This document shows positions 52,226-61,579 of a DNA stretch of 64,000 nt, in pieces. Every line of letters starts with the position of its first letter. Positions within the stretch are counted from its first letter, which is position 1. The DNA is from Jejuia sp040720935 (GTDB taxonomy: Bacteria; Bacteroidota; Bacteroidia; Flavobacteriales; Flavobacteriaceae), in assembly GCF_040720935.1 (NCBI RefSeq), contig NZ_JBFDAE010000003.1:124001-188000 (forward strand). The letters are read 5' to 3'. The notes beneath the pieces are model-generated. The model was not told the DNA's origin and searched no databases. It saw nothing but the letters and a program-made list of their open reading frames with translations. Made by a program: the position numbers and the translations under genes.

Positions 52226-53827
52226 ATGCAGCAAGACTATTTACCGTTTAGAAATACCGGATACTTTTCAACTTTAATTTGTGATTATTTAGATCAGAAA
52301 TCAGATTTGGAACAGTTTTATAATCGGTTTCCTAAGTTAGAAAATTTTAAAGCGCAGATAGAGGAGAAGCAATCTTCGTTTCCTAAATCGTCTAGAGAAG
52401 TATTGGTTTCAGCTTTAAAAAAACACTATAAAAATAGTAACATTTCAGAATTAACACTTCAAAATATAGAATGTTTAAATTCTGAAAACACCTTTACAAT
52501 CACAACAGGGCATCAGCTTAATCTTTTTACGGGACCACTTTATTTTCTATATAAAATAGTCTCTGCCATTAATCTTTCAACAGAATTAAAAAAAGAATAT
52601 CCAGAGTTCAATTTTGTGCCAATTTACTGGATGGCAACAGAAGATCATGATTTTGATGAAATTAATTATTTCAATTTCAAAGGCAAGAAATTTCAATGGA
52701 ATAGAGTTGCAAGTGGGGCAGTAGGAGAACTGTCAACAGAGGGTTTAGATGAAGTTTTAGAGCTGTTTGTTCAAGATTTAGGAACTGGAAAAAATGCAGA
52801 TACTTTAAAAGAACTCTTTAAAAAAGCCTATTTAAACCATAAAAACCTCGCGGATGCAACCCGCTTTTTAGCAAATGAGTTATTTTTAGATTATGGGTTG
52901 GTAATTATGGATGCCAATGATTCAGATTTAAAACGATTGTTTATGCCTTTCGTTGAAACAGAATTGCGCAACCAAACATCATATCATTCAGTTTCTAAAA
53001 CCAATGAAGCTTTATCCAGCATTTCCGAAGATTATAAAATTCAGGTCAATCCAAGAGAGATAAACCTTTTTTATATAACGGAAGACATAAGAGAACGCAT
53101 CGTTTTTGAAGATGATGTTTATAAGGTCTTAAATACCGATATCATTTGGAGTTTGAGTGAGATACAAAAAGTGCTCTTAGAGCACCCTGAGCGGTTTTCG
53201 CCAAATGTGATTATGCGTCCATTGTATCAAGAGGTTATTTTGCCCAATTTATGTTATATAGGTGGAGGTGGAGAATTGGCGTATTGGTTTCAGTTGAAAG
53301 CATATTTTAATGAAGTAGCTATTCCGTTTCCCGTGTTGCTTTTAAGAAATTCAGTTTTAATTAAAACAGAAAAACAAGCTGAAAAACTTCAAAAATTGAA
53401 TATTTCAAACGAAGATTTATTCTTGAAACGACATTCTTTTATCAATAAAAAAGTGAGGACGATTTCAAATATTGATATTGATTTTTCAATTCAAAAGAAA
53501 TATTTACAGCAACAATTCGAAGATTTATATCAACTCGCAGAACAAACCGATAAGTCTTTTTTAGGTGCAGTAAAAGCACAAGAAGTCAAGCAGTTAAAAG
53601 GACTCGATGCTCTGGAAAAACGTTTGCTGAAAGCTCAAAAGAAGAAATTATCTAATGAGGTTAAAAGAATGACCAATATTCAAAACGAGTTATTCCCTAA
53701 CGGCAATTTACAAGAGCGAAATGCCAATTTCTCAGAGTTTTATTTGGAGTATGGCGAACAACTTATTCCATATCTTATTAAAAATTTAAAACCTTTAAAA
53801 GGAGAGTTTTCTATTATCACGATTTAA
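52226..53827 (+). CDS. bshC: bacillithiol biosynthesis cysteine-adding enzyme BshC
   Basis: A 533-residue enzyme that adds cysteine to glucosaminyl-malate, the last step of bacillithiol synthesis. It carries ITTGHQLNLFTGPLYFLYKIVSAINL, FVPIYWMATEDHDFDEINYFNF and the coiled region KQLKGLDALEKRLLKAQKKKLSNEVKRM, all standard for BshC. The length is normal. bshA and bshB are not in this window. The 240-bp gap upstream holds a small palindrome (GGTATAATACC at ~52025) and no gene. Confidence 0.96.
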   Translation: MQQDYLPFRNTGYFSTLICDYLDQKSDLEQFYNRFPKLENFKAQIEEKQSSFPKSSREVLVSALKKHYKNSNISELTLQNIECLNSENTFTITTGHQLNLFTGPLYFLYKIVSAINLSTELKKEYPEFNFVPIYWMATEDHDFDEINYFNFKGKKFQWNRVASGAVGELSTEGLDEVLELFVQDLGTGKNADTLKELFKKAYLNHKNLADATRFLANELFLDYGLVIMDANDSDLKRLFMPFVETELRNQTSYHSVSKTNEALSSISEDYKIQVNPREINLFYITEDIRERIVFEDDVYKVLNTDIIWSLSEIQKVLLEHPERFSPNVIMRPLYQEVILPNLCYIGGGGELAYWFQLKAYFNEVAIPFPVLLLRNSVLIKTEKQAEKLQKLNISNEDLFLKRHSFINKKVRTISNIDIDFSIQKKYLQQQFEDLYQLAEQTDKSFLGAVKAQEVKQLKGLDALEKRLLKAQKKKLSNEVKRMTNIQNELFPNGNLQERNANFSEFYLEYGEQLIPYLIKNLKPLKGEFSIITI

Positions 53828-53950
53828 ATACGATAATTCTGTTTGCTACAAATTTAAACTAAGGTTAAAAGCGTTAGTTATTCACAAAAATTGTTTAAAA
53901 AACGATTTAAAAAATAAAGACTCCCAATGCCCCAATAAAAAATCAATTCC

Positions 53951-53958
53951 TATTTTTG
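53951..53958 (+). promoter_or_regulatory. -7 element directly before guaA
   Basis: TATTTTTG matches TAnnTTTG. The guaA ATG (53962) is only three bases later, so transcription would begin at or near the start codon, suggesting a leaderless message. Confidence 0.45.
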
Positions 53959-53961
53959 CGC

Positions 53962-55497
53962 ATGCAACATGACAAGGTACTTATTTTAGACTTCGGGTCC
54001 CAATACACACAACTTATTGGACGTAGAGTTAGAGAACTCAACATCTATTCCGAAATATTTCCATTCAATAAAATTCCAAAAAACATAGAAGATTACAAAG
54101 CTGTAATTCTTTCTGGGAGTCCAATTTCTGTAAGGGGAGATGATGCATTGCATCCCGATTTATCAGGGATTCGCTCTAAAATACCAATGCTTGCCGTTTG
54201 TTACGGTGCGCAATATTTAGCTCATTTTTCGGGAGGGGAAGTAGCACCATCGAATACTAGGGAATACGGACGGGCAAATTTATCGTTCATTAAAAGTAAT
54301 GAACCGTTTTTTGCCCATATCCATACAGGAAGCCAGGTTTGGATGAGTCATAGCGATACTATTAAGAAATTGCCAAATAACGGTGTTCTTATTGCAAGTA
54401 CACATGACGTAGCCAATGCTGCGTATAGAATTGATGGAGAAGAAACATATGCTATCCAATTTCATCCAGAAGTATATCATTCAACGGATGGAAAGCAGAT
54501 ATTGGAAAATTTTTTGGTAAGTATTGCAGGTTTAAAGCAAGACTGGACACCACAATCTTTTGTTGAAGAAACCGTAGAGGCCATTCAAGAAAAAGTGGGG
54601 AATGATAAGGTTGTTTTAGGGCTTTCGGGAGGAGTGGATTCTACCGTAGCAGCAGTATTATTACACAAAGCCATTGGCAAAAATCTCTATTGTATTTTTG
54701 TAAATAATGGCTTATTGCGAAAAAACGAATTCGAAAGTGTGCTGAATCAATATAAAGGCATGGGGCTTAACGTAAAAGGCGTTGATGCATCCGATAGGTT
54801 TTTAGATGCCTTAGCCGGAATTGAAGATCCAGAATTAAAGCGTAAGGCCATTGGAAATTCCTTTATAGAAGTTTTTGATGACGAAGCGCATAAATTAGAA
54901 GACGTAAAATGGTTGGCCCAGGGGACTATTTATCCAGATGTGATTGAAAGTGTTTCGGCAAATGGCGGGCCATCGGCAACTATTAAAAGTCACCATAACG
55001 TTGGCGGATTGCCTGATTTCATGAAATTGAAGATTGTGGAACCTTTAAGGGCTATTTTTAAAGATGAAGTAAGACGCGTAGGCGCAACATTAGGAATAGA
55101 TCCAGAATTATTGGGACGCCACCCATTTCCAGGGCCGGGTTTGGGAATTCGTATTTTGGGGGATATTACGGCCGAAAAAGTACGCATGCTCCAAGAGGTA
55201 GATGCTATTTTTATTAATGGATTAAAAGAATGGGGACTATACGATAAAGTTTGGCAGGCAGGTGCCATGTTACTCCCTGTAAATAGTGTAGGTGTTATGG
55301 GCGATGAGCGTACATACGAAAAATGTGTGGCTCTTAGAGCGGTAGAAAGTACAGATGGTATGACAGCCGATTGGGTGAATTTACCCTATGAGTTTTTGCA
55401 AAAAACATCAAACGATATCATAAACAAAGTAAAAGGCGTTAATAGAGTAGTTTACGATATCAGTTCAAAACCTCCTGCCACGATTGAGTGGGAGTAA
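53962..55497 (+). CDS. guaA: GMP synthase (glutamine-hydrolysing)
   Basis: A 511-residue enzyme converting XMP to GMP. The N-terminal glutamine amidotransferase domain carries DFGSQYTQLIGRRVRE, the nucleophile Cys in AVCYGAQYLA and the His/Glu pair in QFHPEVYHS. The ATP-pyrophosphatase domain has the P-loop GLSGGVDSTVAAVLL, and the C-terminal dimerisation domain follows (HPFPGPGLGIRILG, SSKPPATIEWE). I chose the ATG at 53962; a TTG at 53956 is in frame but lies inside the -7 element. A separate promoter implies independent expression from bshC. Confidence 0.98.
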   Translation: MQHDKVLILDFGSQYTQLIGRRVRELNIYSEIFPFNKIPKNIEDYKAVILSGSPISVRGDDALHPDLSGIRSKIPMLAVCYGAQYLAHFSGGEVAPSNTREYGRANLSFIKSNEPFFAHIHTGSQVWMSHSDTIKKLPNNGVLIASTHDVANAAYRIDGEETYAIQFHPEVYHSTDGKQILENFLVSIAGLKQDWTPQSFVEETVEAIQEKVGNDKVVLGLSGGVDSTVAAVLLHKAIGKNLYCIFVNNGLLRKNEFESVLNQYKGMGLNVKGVDASDRFLDALAGIEDPELKRKAIGNSFIEVFDDEAHKLEDVKWLAQGTIYPDVIESVSANGGPSATIKSHHNVGGLPDFMKLKIVEPLRAIFKDEVRRVGATLGIDPELLGRHPFPGPGLGIRILGDITAEKVRMLQEVDAIFINGLKEWGLYDKVWQAGAMLLPVNSVGVMGDERTYEKCVALRAVESTDGMTADWVNLPYEFLQKTSNDIINKVKGVNRVVYDISSKPPATIEWE

Positions 55498-55512
55498 TTT
55501 TGACGGGAGAGC

Positions 55513-55577
55513 GATGACCGATGACCGATGACGAGAGTTAGAAGTTAGAAGTGTGGAGTTTGAAGTTTGAAGAAGAT
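55513..55577. repeat. GATGACC heptamer and AGAAGTT/GAAGTTT words
   Basis: GATGACC twice and GATGACG once in tandem (55513-55533), then AGTTAGA and TTTGAAG repeats. It is in the 328-bp gap 55498-55825, which holds no gene. Confidence 0.8.
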
Positions 55578-55620
55578 AGTTGCGTTTATTTGCTTATTTG
55601 AAAATGATTAACTAATCTAG

Positions 55621-55673
55621 TTCCCCTCCCTTGCCTGCCGGCAGGAAGGCTGGAGGGGTTAGGGGTGGGTTTT
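55621..55673. repeat. nested REP element
   Basis: CCCCTCC (55623-55629) pairs with GGAGGGG (55652-55658), followed by TTAGGGGTGGG. Its loop contains the perfect palindrome CCTGCCGGCAGG (55634-55645), the same type as at 33322. One repeat family appears inserted in another. Confidence 0.8.
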
Positions 55674-55825
55674 AGCACAAGAGTTTAACATTACCCCCTT
55701 ACTGGCACTCAATAAATTTGGCATACTATATGCTAGTGATAAAACAAAAGGCGCAAGTCTATATCACATTAAAACAACGTATATAAACTATTTAATAGTG
55801 GTTTAGTTATAAAACAACAACAAGA

Positions 55826-57751
55826 ATGAATAGATTTTTTTTAGTCCTTGTCATAACATTAATGTTTGGTTTAACTTCAGTTAATGCACAAAACTATAGT
55901 ACACATCAGGTTAAAAAAGGAGAAACAATTGAAGAGATTGCTAAACGCTATTACGTAACACCTTTTGATATTTATACTTTAAATCCTGATGCTAAAAAGG
56001 GATTAAAACCAAATACCATTCTAATTATTCCTATTTCAAAGGCCAATAAACCAAAGTTTACAGAGGTTAAAGAATTACAGGGTTTTAAGAAACATAAAAC
56101 GAAGCGAAAAGAAACATTATACGGTATCTCAAAAAAGTATGGTGTTGCTGAAGAGGACATAAAAAAATACAACACATTTTTATACGCCAATAATCTTCGA
56201 AAAGGCGATAAACTACAAATTCCCGTTTTCAAGATTACTAAAGTGGAAGCGGTTGACGAAAATAAAACTTATGTTGTACAACCAAAGGAAGGGAAGTGGC
56301 GTATAGCATATAAGTTTGGGATTACTGTTGCAGAATTGGAAGCATTAAACCCAAAAATGGGCGATGTTTTACAGGAAGGGCAACAGATTAACGTACCAAA
56401 TATTGATAAAACAGAAGAAAAGCAAGTTGATGAAAAATACAGCTACTATAAAGTTTTACCAAAGGAAGGGTTTTATAGACTAAAATTAAAACTGGGACTA
56501 GAGCAAGACGAGTTAGAAACCTTAAATCCAGATTTAAAAGAGAGCGGTTTAAAAGTGGGGATGATTTTAAAAATACCGTTCTCTGATGCAGAAGGCGTTA
56601 TTGATGAAGAAATTGAGCTCACAAATCTTACAACTAAAATTAAGGATTCTGAAGCAAAACACATTGCGTTATTATTGCCGTTTCGATTAAATAAAGTGGA
56701 ATTTGATTCTATTTCAGAAATCAAAAGGAGTATTGAAAAAGATCCTTATTTAGATGCATCCCTAGATTTTTATTCAGGAGTGCTTATGGCGATAGACTCT
56801 CTTAAGAAATTAGGCGTGTCCCTTAAACTTGATGTTTATGACACCAAATATCAAACCACCGCCGTGTCAAGGATTTTAAGCGATAACGATTTTGAGAATG
56901 TAGATGCTGTAATAGGCCCTTTAACCTCTAAAAACTTCGATATAGTTGCTTCTGAACTTAGGAAATATAACGTTCCGGTGGTGTCGCCAATTGGAACGGA
57001 TTTAAAGTTATATGATAACGTTTTTCAATCGAGACCTTCAGATGATTTATTGAAAAGTAAAATCATCAATTTTGTTAAAAGCGATAGCTTGCCTAAAAAC
57101 ATAGTTATTATTGCCGATTCCAAAAATATGGCAATCGCCAATGAATTAAAACGAGAGTTCAATGCGAGTACAATTGTGTATTCAAGAAAAAATAAAGAAG
57201 GTAAAGACGAGTATTTCGTTACCAAAGAAGATATTGAAGCTGCTCTAAAACCAGGAGAAAACATCGTGTTTTTAGAAACCCAAAGTGAGGGTTTTGCGTC
57301 AAACGCGACAAGTATTTTAGCGTCTTCAATTCAAAAAGAAAATAAAGAAGAAAAAGAAGAAGAAATTAATATTGTTTTAGCCACTACAAGATTCAATGGC
57401 GCATTTGAAGGCGATGAAATTAACAATACCCACCTTTCTAAATTGCAATTCCATTTTGCAACGTCTTCTAAGAGTTATAGTGAAGATGACAACAATATTT
57501 TTGTTAAAAATTACGACCGCGTTTATAATGTAACTCCAAGCAGACGTGCCGTAAAAGGATTTGATTTAACCATGGATGTTGTGTTGCGTTTGGTAACTTC
57601 AGAAGATTTATTTATGTCTGTAAACAATGCACCGCTCACTGCTTATGTAGAAAATAAATTTGCTTATAAAAAGAAACTTTTTGGGGGGTATTATAACGAC
57701 GCTGTTTATCTCGTGAAGTATGACGATTTAAAAATAGTTGAAGTAGAATAA
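55826..57751 (+). CDS. PBP1 and LysM domain protein
   Basis: A 641-residue secreted protein with a signal peptide (~22, VNAQN). Four LysM-like repeats cover ~25-255: HQVKKGETIEEIAKRYYV, KTKRKETLYGISKKYGV, YVVQPKEGKWRIAYKFGI and YKVLPKEGFYRLKLKLGL. A type-1 periplasmic-binding fold (~270-640: IALLLPFRLNKVEFDS, DAVIGPLTS, VVSPIGTDL, VIIADSKN) follows. The LysM part should bind peptidoglycan; the PBP1 part would bind a small ligand or a protein. The arrangement immediately after guaA is conserved in flavobacteria. Function unproven. Confidence 0.93.
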   Translation: MNRFFLVLVITLMFGLTSVNAQNYSTHQVKKGETIEEIAKRYYVTPFDIYTLNPDAKKGLKPNTILIIPISKANKPKFTEVKELQGFKKHKTKRKETLYGISKKYGVAEEDIKKYNTFLYANNLRKGDKLQIPVFKITKVEAVDENKTYVVQPKEGKWRIAYKFGITVAELEALNPKMGDVLQEGQQINVPNIDKTEEKQVDEKYSYYKVLPKEGFYRLKLKLGLEQDELETLNPDLKESGLKVGMILKIPFSDAEGVIDEEIELTNLTTKIKDSEAKHIALLLPFRLNKVEFDSISEIKRSIEKDPYLDASLDFYSGVLMAIDSLKKLGVSLKLDVYDTKYQTTAVSRILSDNDFENVDAVIGPLTSKNFDIVASELRKYNVPVVSPIGTDLKLYDNVFQSRPSDDLLKSKIINFVKSDSLPKNIVIIADSKNMAIANELKREFNASTIVYSRKNKEGKDEYFVTKEDIEAALKPGENIVFLETQSEGFASNATSILASSIQKENKEEKEEEINIVLATTRFNGAFEGDEINNTHLSKLQFHFATSSKSYSEDDNNIFVKNYDRVYNVTPSRRAVKGFDLTMDVVLRLVTSEDLFMSVNNAPLTAYVENKFAYKKKLFGGYYNDAVYLVKYDDLKIVEVE

Positions 57752-57804
57752 TAAGCAATATGCAAAGTTTTTGAGCGTTTGAATTGAAACTTTAATTAGA
57801 AAAC

Positions 57805-58350
57805 ATGCTCAAATTTTGTATAGGATTGTGTTTGTTTTTATGTGTTCAGAACGATAATGAACCTGTCATATCATGGAGTGCCTCTTATAAATTATCTTGG
57901 AATGATTTTAAAGGAAAACCAAGACAAAATGTAAGTGCTGTAGCAACCACCGCCTCTGGTATAACATTCGGATTTTCAATACGGCAAAGTGGTGGGCGCG
58001 TGGTAAGTTTTACTACTGAAGTTCACGCACATTTTTACCCTAAGCAATCATGGTATAAAGTAGAGCGAGCCGATAATCATATTTTAGGACACGAGCAACT
58101 TCATTTTGATATTACCGAGTTGCATGCCCGCAAGTTTAGAATGCGTATCAGTCAACTTGAAGTATCACATCACATTAAAAGAGAATTGAATAGCTTGCAC
58201 CGGACAATCAATAAAGAATTGGCAGCATTGCAGGATAGATACGATGCCGAAACCGATTATTCAAGACAAGTAGAAGCGCAACTAAGGTGGCAACTATATA
58301 TTAAAAAAGAACTTCAAAAACTCGATAAATATAAATCAGAGACTAAATAG
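57805..58350 (+). CDS. DUF922 protein (Zn-peptidase-like)
   Basis: A 181-residue protein. An N-terminal hydrophobic segment (~1-15) may be a signal. ISWSASYKLSWNDFKGKP and NVSAVATTASGITFGF are the DUF922 core. GHEQLHFDITELHARKFR contains an H-E-x-x-H motif (HEQLH) consistent with zinc-peptidase activity. The DUF3820 gene begins on the next base after its stop. Function is unknown. Confidence 0.85.
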   Translation: MLKFCIGLCLFLCVQNDNEPVISWSASYKLSWNDFKGKPRQNVSAVATTASGITFGFSIRQSGGRVVSFTTEVHAHFYPKQSWYKVERADNHILGHEQLHFDITELHARKFRMRISQLEVSHHIKRELNSLHRTINKELAALQDRYDAETDYSRQVEAQLRWQLYIKKELQKLDKYKSETK

Positions 58351-58581
58351 ATGTTACCGGACAAACAATTTCTTATCGATTTAGCGCATACCAAAATGCC
58401 ATATGGTAAATACAAAGACCGCTATTTAATCGATTTGCCCGAATATTATGTGGTTTGGTACCATAACAAAGGGTTTCCAAAAGGGAAATTGGGCGATATG
58501 CTCACTCAGGTTTATGAATTGAAATTGAATGGTTTAGAAGATTTAATTAGGAATATTAGGAAACAATATCCGAAAAGGTAA
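58351..58581 (+). CDS. DUF3820 small protein
   Basis: A 76-residue protein: MPYGKYKDRYLIDLPEYYVVWYHNKGFPKGKLGDMLTQVYELKLNGLEDLI. This is the DUF3820 family (also called YqiJ-like putative quorum-sensing-regulated factor in some annotations); the biological role is unclear. It begins on the next base after the DUF922 stop, so the two are translated together. Confidence 0.85.
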   Translation: MLPDKQFLIDLAHTKMPYGKYKDRYLIDLPEYYVVWYHNKGFPKGKLGDMLTQVYELKLNGLEDLIRNIRKQYPKR

Positions 58582-58593
58582 TTTTAATCTACA

Positions 58594-59229
58594 TTATTTT
58601 AAAAAACCACGCAACTTTTCTCGTTTCCCTTCCGGTAAAGCTTCACAATTAATAGCAATTTTCAAAAGGTCTTGGTCTTTGGTTTTAGCAAAAAATAAAT
58701 GATACAATTGTGCCACACTCAAACTTTTTTCTGGGCGTTCTATCAATTTAAGTTCATCAGTATTAGAAACCAATCCTTCCTCTAAAACACTAACGTAAGT
58801 GCCAGGAAAACCATGATTTATAAACTGTTTTAAAATAGCTTGCGTACCAAACTTTATCCCAAATTTAAAACAAGGTTCTCTGGGTTGCGAAACTTGCACT
58901 AAAGCGTTGCCAATCTTATAAATATCCCCAACCATTATTTGGGTTTCGTCCATTCCGTTTACGCTAAGGTTTTCACCAAACATGCCCCAATTCCATTTTA
59001 ATTGCGGGTACAGTTTTTTCCAATGTGGATAGTGTTCCGCAGAAAACAGATAGCATGCTTTATAACGTCCACCATGAACTTTGGTATCGCCTATATAATC
59101 TCCTTTTATGCCTTCTTTTCCAAGATAAATTGGTTTAGGAGTAGGCACTTTGTAAATGCCTGTGCTTACTTTTTTTCCATGCCATAACATAGTTTTAGGT
59201 TCAGCAATATTTGTAGATTGAATGTGCAT
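58594..59229 (-). CDS. MOSC domain protein (YiiM-like)
   Basis: A 211-residue cytoplasmic protein of the MOSC domain, related to molybdenum-cofactor sulfurase C-termini. The motifs are GDYIGDTKVHGGRYKACYLFSAEHYPHW, WGMFGENLSVNG and VSQPREPCFKFGIKFG, where the conserved Cys would contact the cofactor or sulfur. It is of the YiiM type, which acts on hydroxylamine-like substrates in some bacteria; the reaction here is not determined. It is convergent with the DUF3820 gene. Confidence 0.9.
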   Translation of the reverse strand: MHIQSTNIAEPKTMLWHGKKVSTGIYKVPTPKPIYLGKEGIKGDYIGDTKVHGGRYKACYLFSAEHYPHWKKLYPQLKWNWGMFGENLSVNGMDETQIMVGDIYKIGNALVQVSQPREPCFKFGIKFGTQAILKQFINHGFPGTYVSVLEEGLVSNTDELKLIERPEKSLSVAQLYHLFFAKTKDQDLLKIAINCEALPEGKREKLRGFLK

Positions 59230-59383
59230 TTTAAAAGTTTAAACTAAAAGTAATGAAATTTTTATGCTGGTCGTTATAAATTAGCAATTGATTAACTGTG
59301 AATTAAGGAAATGATAAACTGGAAATAGCTATTTTACACGATAAATCCATACTTTTTTTAATTACAATATTTATCTTTAGCCA

Positions 59384-60082
59384 ATGCAAGAAAAACCTAC
59401 TTCGTTTTCAATAAAAAATTGGAGTCAAGACGACCAACCCCGTGAGAAGCTTTTATATAAAGGTAAAGCTGCTTTAAGCGATGCAGAATTGGTGGCTATT
59501 CTAATAGGCTCAGGGAATAGAAACGAAAGTGCTGTGGCATTATGCAAACGTATTTTTGCGAGCGTTGATAATAATTTAAGTGAATTAGGGAAGCTGTCCA
59601 TAAATCAATTGATGGAATTTAAAGGCATTGGAGAAGCTAAAGCCATTACCATTATTGCAGCATTGGAATTAGGCAGAAGAAGAAGGGGGGAAGCCGCTTT
59701 AGAAAAGAAAAAAATTACCTCAAGCACCTCCGTTTTTGAATTGATGCAACCTGTAATTGGAGAGTTGGAGCATGAAGAATTCTGGATTATCTATTTGAAC
59801 AATTCCAATAAAGTCATTCAAAAAAATCAATTAAGCAAAGGTGGTATTACCGGAACTTTGGTAGATGTAAGGTTGGTTTTAAAAAATGCTTTAGAAGTTG
59901 GTGCGGTTGGGTTAATTTTGGTACACAACCATCCGTCAGGTACTTTAAAACCTAGTGAAGCCGATAAACAAATTACCCAAAAATTAAAAACAGCAGCCCA
60001 TAGTTTAGATATTAAGGTTTTAGATCATCTTATTATAACAGAAAAAGCATACTTTAGTTTTGCAGATGAGTCACTACTGTGA
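59384..60082 (+). CDS. radC: RadC-family JAMM protein
   Basis: A 232-residue protein. An N-terminal UPF0758/HhH part (QPREKLLYKGKAALSDAELVAILIGSG, FKGIGEAKAITIIAALELGRRR) precedes a JAB1/MPN-like domain with the JAMM metal motif in LVHNHPSGTLKPSEAD. Despite the name, RadC's role in DNA repair is doubtful. The 3' end is duplicated: its last ~26 bases recur 136 bp downstream (60189-60214) with a stop in the same frame phase. A TATCTTTA -7-like element lies 4 nt before the ATG. Confidence 0.95.
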   Translation: MQEKPTSFSIKNWSQDDQPREKLLYKGKAALSDAELVAILIGSGNRNESAVALCKRIFASVDNNLSELGKLSINQLMEFKGIGEAKAITIIAALELGRRRRGEAALEKKKITSSTSVFELMQPVIGELEHEEFWIIYLNNSNKVIQKNQLSKGGITGTLVDVRLVLKNALEVGAVGLILVHNHPSGTLKPSEADKQITQKLKTAAHSLDIKVLDHLIITEKAYFSFADESLL

Positions 60083-60214
60083 AAATTCCAAAAAAACAAA
60101 AACTAAATTCCAAAACGTTGCATATTGGAATTTGGAATTTCTATATTGGAATTTGGAATTTGGAATTTGGAATTTGGGATTTGGAATTTTTAGTTTTGCA
60201 GATGAATCACTACT
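60053..60214. repeat. radC 3'-end duplication flanking a GGAATTT array
   Basis: TTTAGTTTTGCAGATGAGTC (60053-60072) recurs at 60189-60208 with a single G-to-A change, and identity continues to 60078/60214. Between the copies lies a TTGGAATTTGGAATTT array (~60130-60190). The second copy also encodes FSFADESLL then TAA. Confidence 0.85.
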
Positions 60215-60274
60215 TTAAAAAATATTTTTAACCGATGATTAAATACTGCAGACTGAATACTGCCAACTAAAGCT

Positions 60275-61579
60275 ATGTTATTAGTATATACCCATAAAAT
60301 ATCGCCAAGATTAAAATATGTTTTCAAGCATATCTGCACACGCGTATTGGGTATTAAAGTAGGGTTTACTACCAAAATTGAAGAGTTTATTGCACACGAT
60401 AGTTTAAAAATGTCGTACACCAAACAACATTTAGGTAACGAATTTTTTATAAAAAGCCATCAGATACTGTTTGAACAAGGTTTATCTGATGTTGAAATTA
60501 ACGTTCTAAAATGGGGACATACTAAATGTTTTTTTTTTAATGGCGAAAAAAGTGCAATGCCTTTTGATGTTTTTGCCGCTTCATTTTACATGTTGTCTAG
60601 ATATGAAGAATATTTGCCACAGGTAAAAGACGACTACGGAAGGTTTTTGGCAACCGAAAGTTTGGGTTTTAAATATGGGTTTTTGAACCAACCAGTAGTC
60701 GATATTTGGGCCTATAAATTTAGGGATGCTTTACAGAAACAATTTCCCGATTTTATATTTCCTAAAAGAAGTTACAGCATCCAGCCAGTAATAGATATTC
60801 CAAGTCCGTATGCATTTAAATTAAAGGGCGTTATGCGAACTTTAGGTGGTTTAGCTATGGATTTTTTCAGGTTAAGACTAAAGCAATTGTACAGCAGGTT
60901 TATTGTGCTTTTTGGGCTGAAACACGATCCGTATGATACATTTAAATATATTATAAACAGACAGAAACACACTAACTCTAAATTTTTGGTGTTCTTTTTT
61001 ATTGGCTCTTATTCAACATTCGATAAAGGTATTAATATCAATAAAAGAGGGTTTGTGTCTTTGATAAAACACGTAGGGGATTATTGTAATCTAGGACTCA
61101 AAGCATCCTATTTTTCGGTAAACAATGTTGAACTTTTAAAGCAGGAAAAACGCCAAATGGAGGAGGTGATTAATACCTCATTAAAGGCATCTCGCTATTC
61201 TTTTTCAAAATTTAACTTACCTGAATCTTATAGGAATATGGTGCAATTAGAAATAAAAGAAGATTATACAATGGGCTATGTGGACCATATAGGTTTTAGG
61301 GCAGGGTCGTGCACACCTTTTTTGTTTTATGATTTAGATTACGAAGTGCAAACACCATTAAAAATTTGTCCGTTTCATTTGATGGATTTTGCATTGTTAA
61401 AAACAGTATCATTATTAGATAAAAAGAAAGTAATAAATACTATAATAAATGAAATTAAGGAGGTTGATGGAACGTTTGTTCCGGTATTTCATAACTATAC
61501 ATTTAGTAGCGATTCTCGTTGGAAAGGATTCAAAGAGCTTTTTAATATGATTTTAGATTCAACAGATGAAGGGCAATAA
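60275..61579 (+). CDS. polysaccharide-deacetylase-like protein (DUF7033)
   Basis: A 434-residue protein: an N-terminal segment (KISPRLKYVFKHICTRVLGIKVGFTTKIEEF) plus a NodB-like domain in the DUF7033 group. The metal-binding site reads QPVIDIPSPYAFKLKG rather than the classic TFDDG. GFRAGSCTPFLFYDLDYEVQTPLKICPFHLMD is the C-terminal signature. A hydrophobic stretch near 215-230 may bind the membrane. It overlaps the HAD gene by 14 nt. It probably acts on envelope glycan; substrate unknown. Confidence 0.82.
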   Translation: MLLVYTHKISPRLKYVFKHICTRVLGIKVGFTTKIEEFIAHDSLKMSYTKQHLGNEFFIKSHQILFEQGLSDVEINVLKWGHTKCFFFNGEKSAMPFDVFAASFYMLSRYEEYLPQVKDDYGRFLATESLGFKYGFLNQPVVDIWAYKFRDALQKQFPDFIFPKRSYSIQPVIDIPSPYAFKLKGVMRTLGGLAMDFFRLRLKQLYSRFIVLFGLKHDPYDTFKYIINRQKHTNSKFLVFFFIGSYSTFDKGININKRGFVSLIKHVGDYCNLGLKASYFSVNNVELLKQEKRQMEEVINTSLKASRYSFSKFNLPESYRNMVQLEIKEDYTMGYVDHIGFRAGSCTPFLFYDLDYEVQTPLKICPFHLMDFALLKTVSLLDKKKVINTIINEIKEVDGTFVPVFHNYTFSSDSRWKGFKELFNMILDSTDEGQ

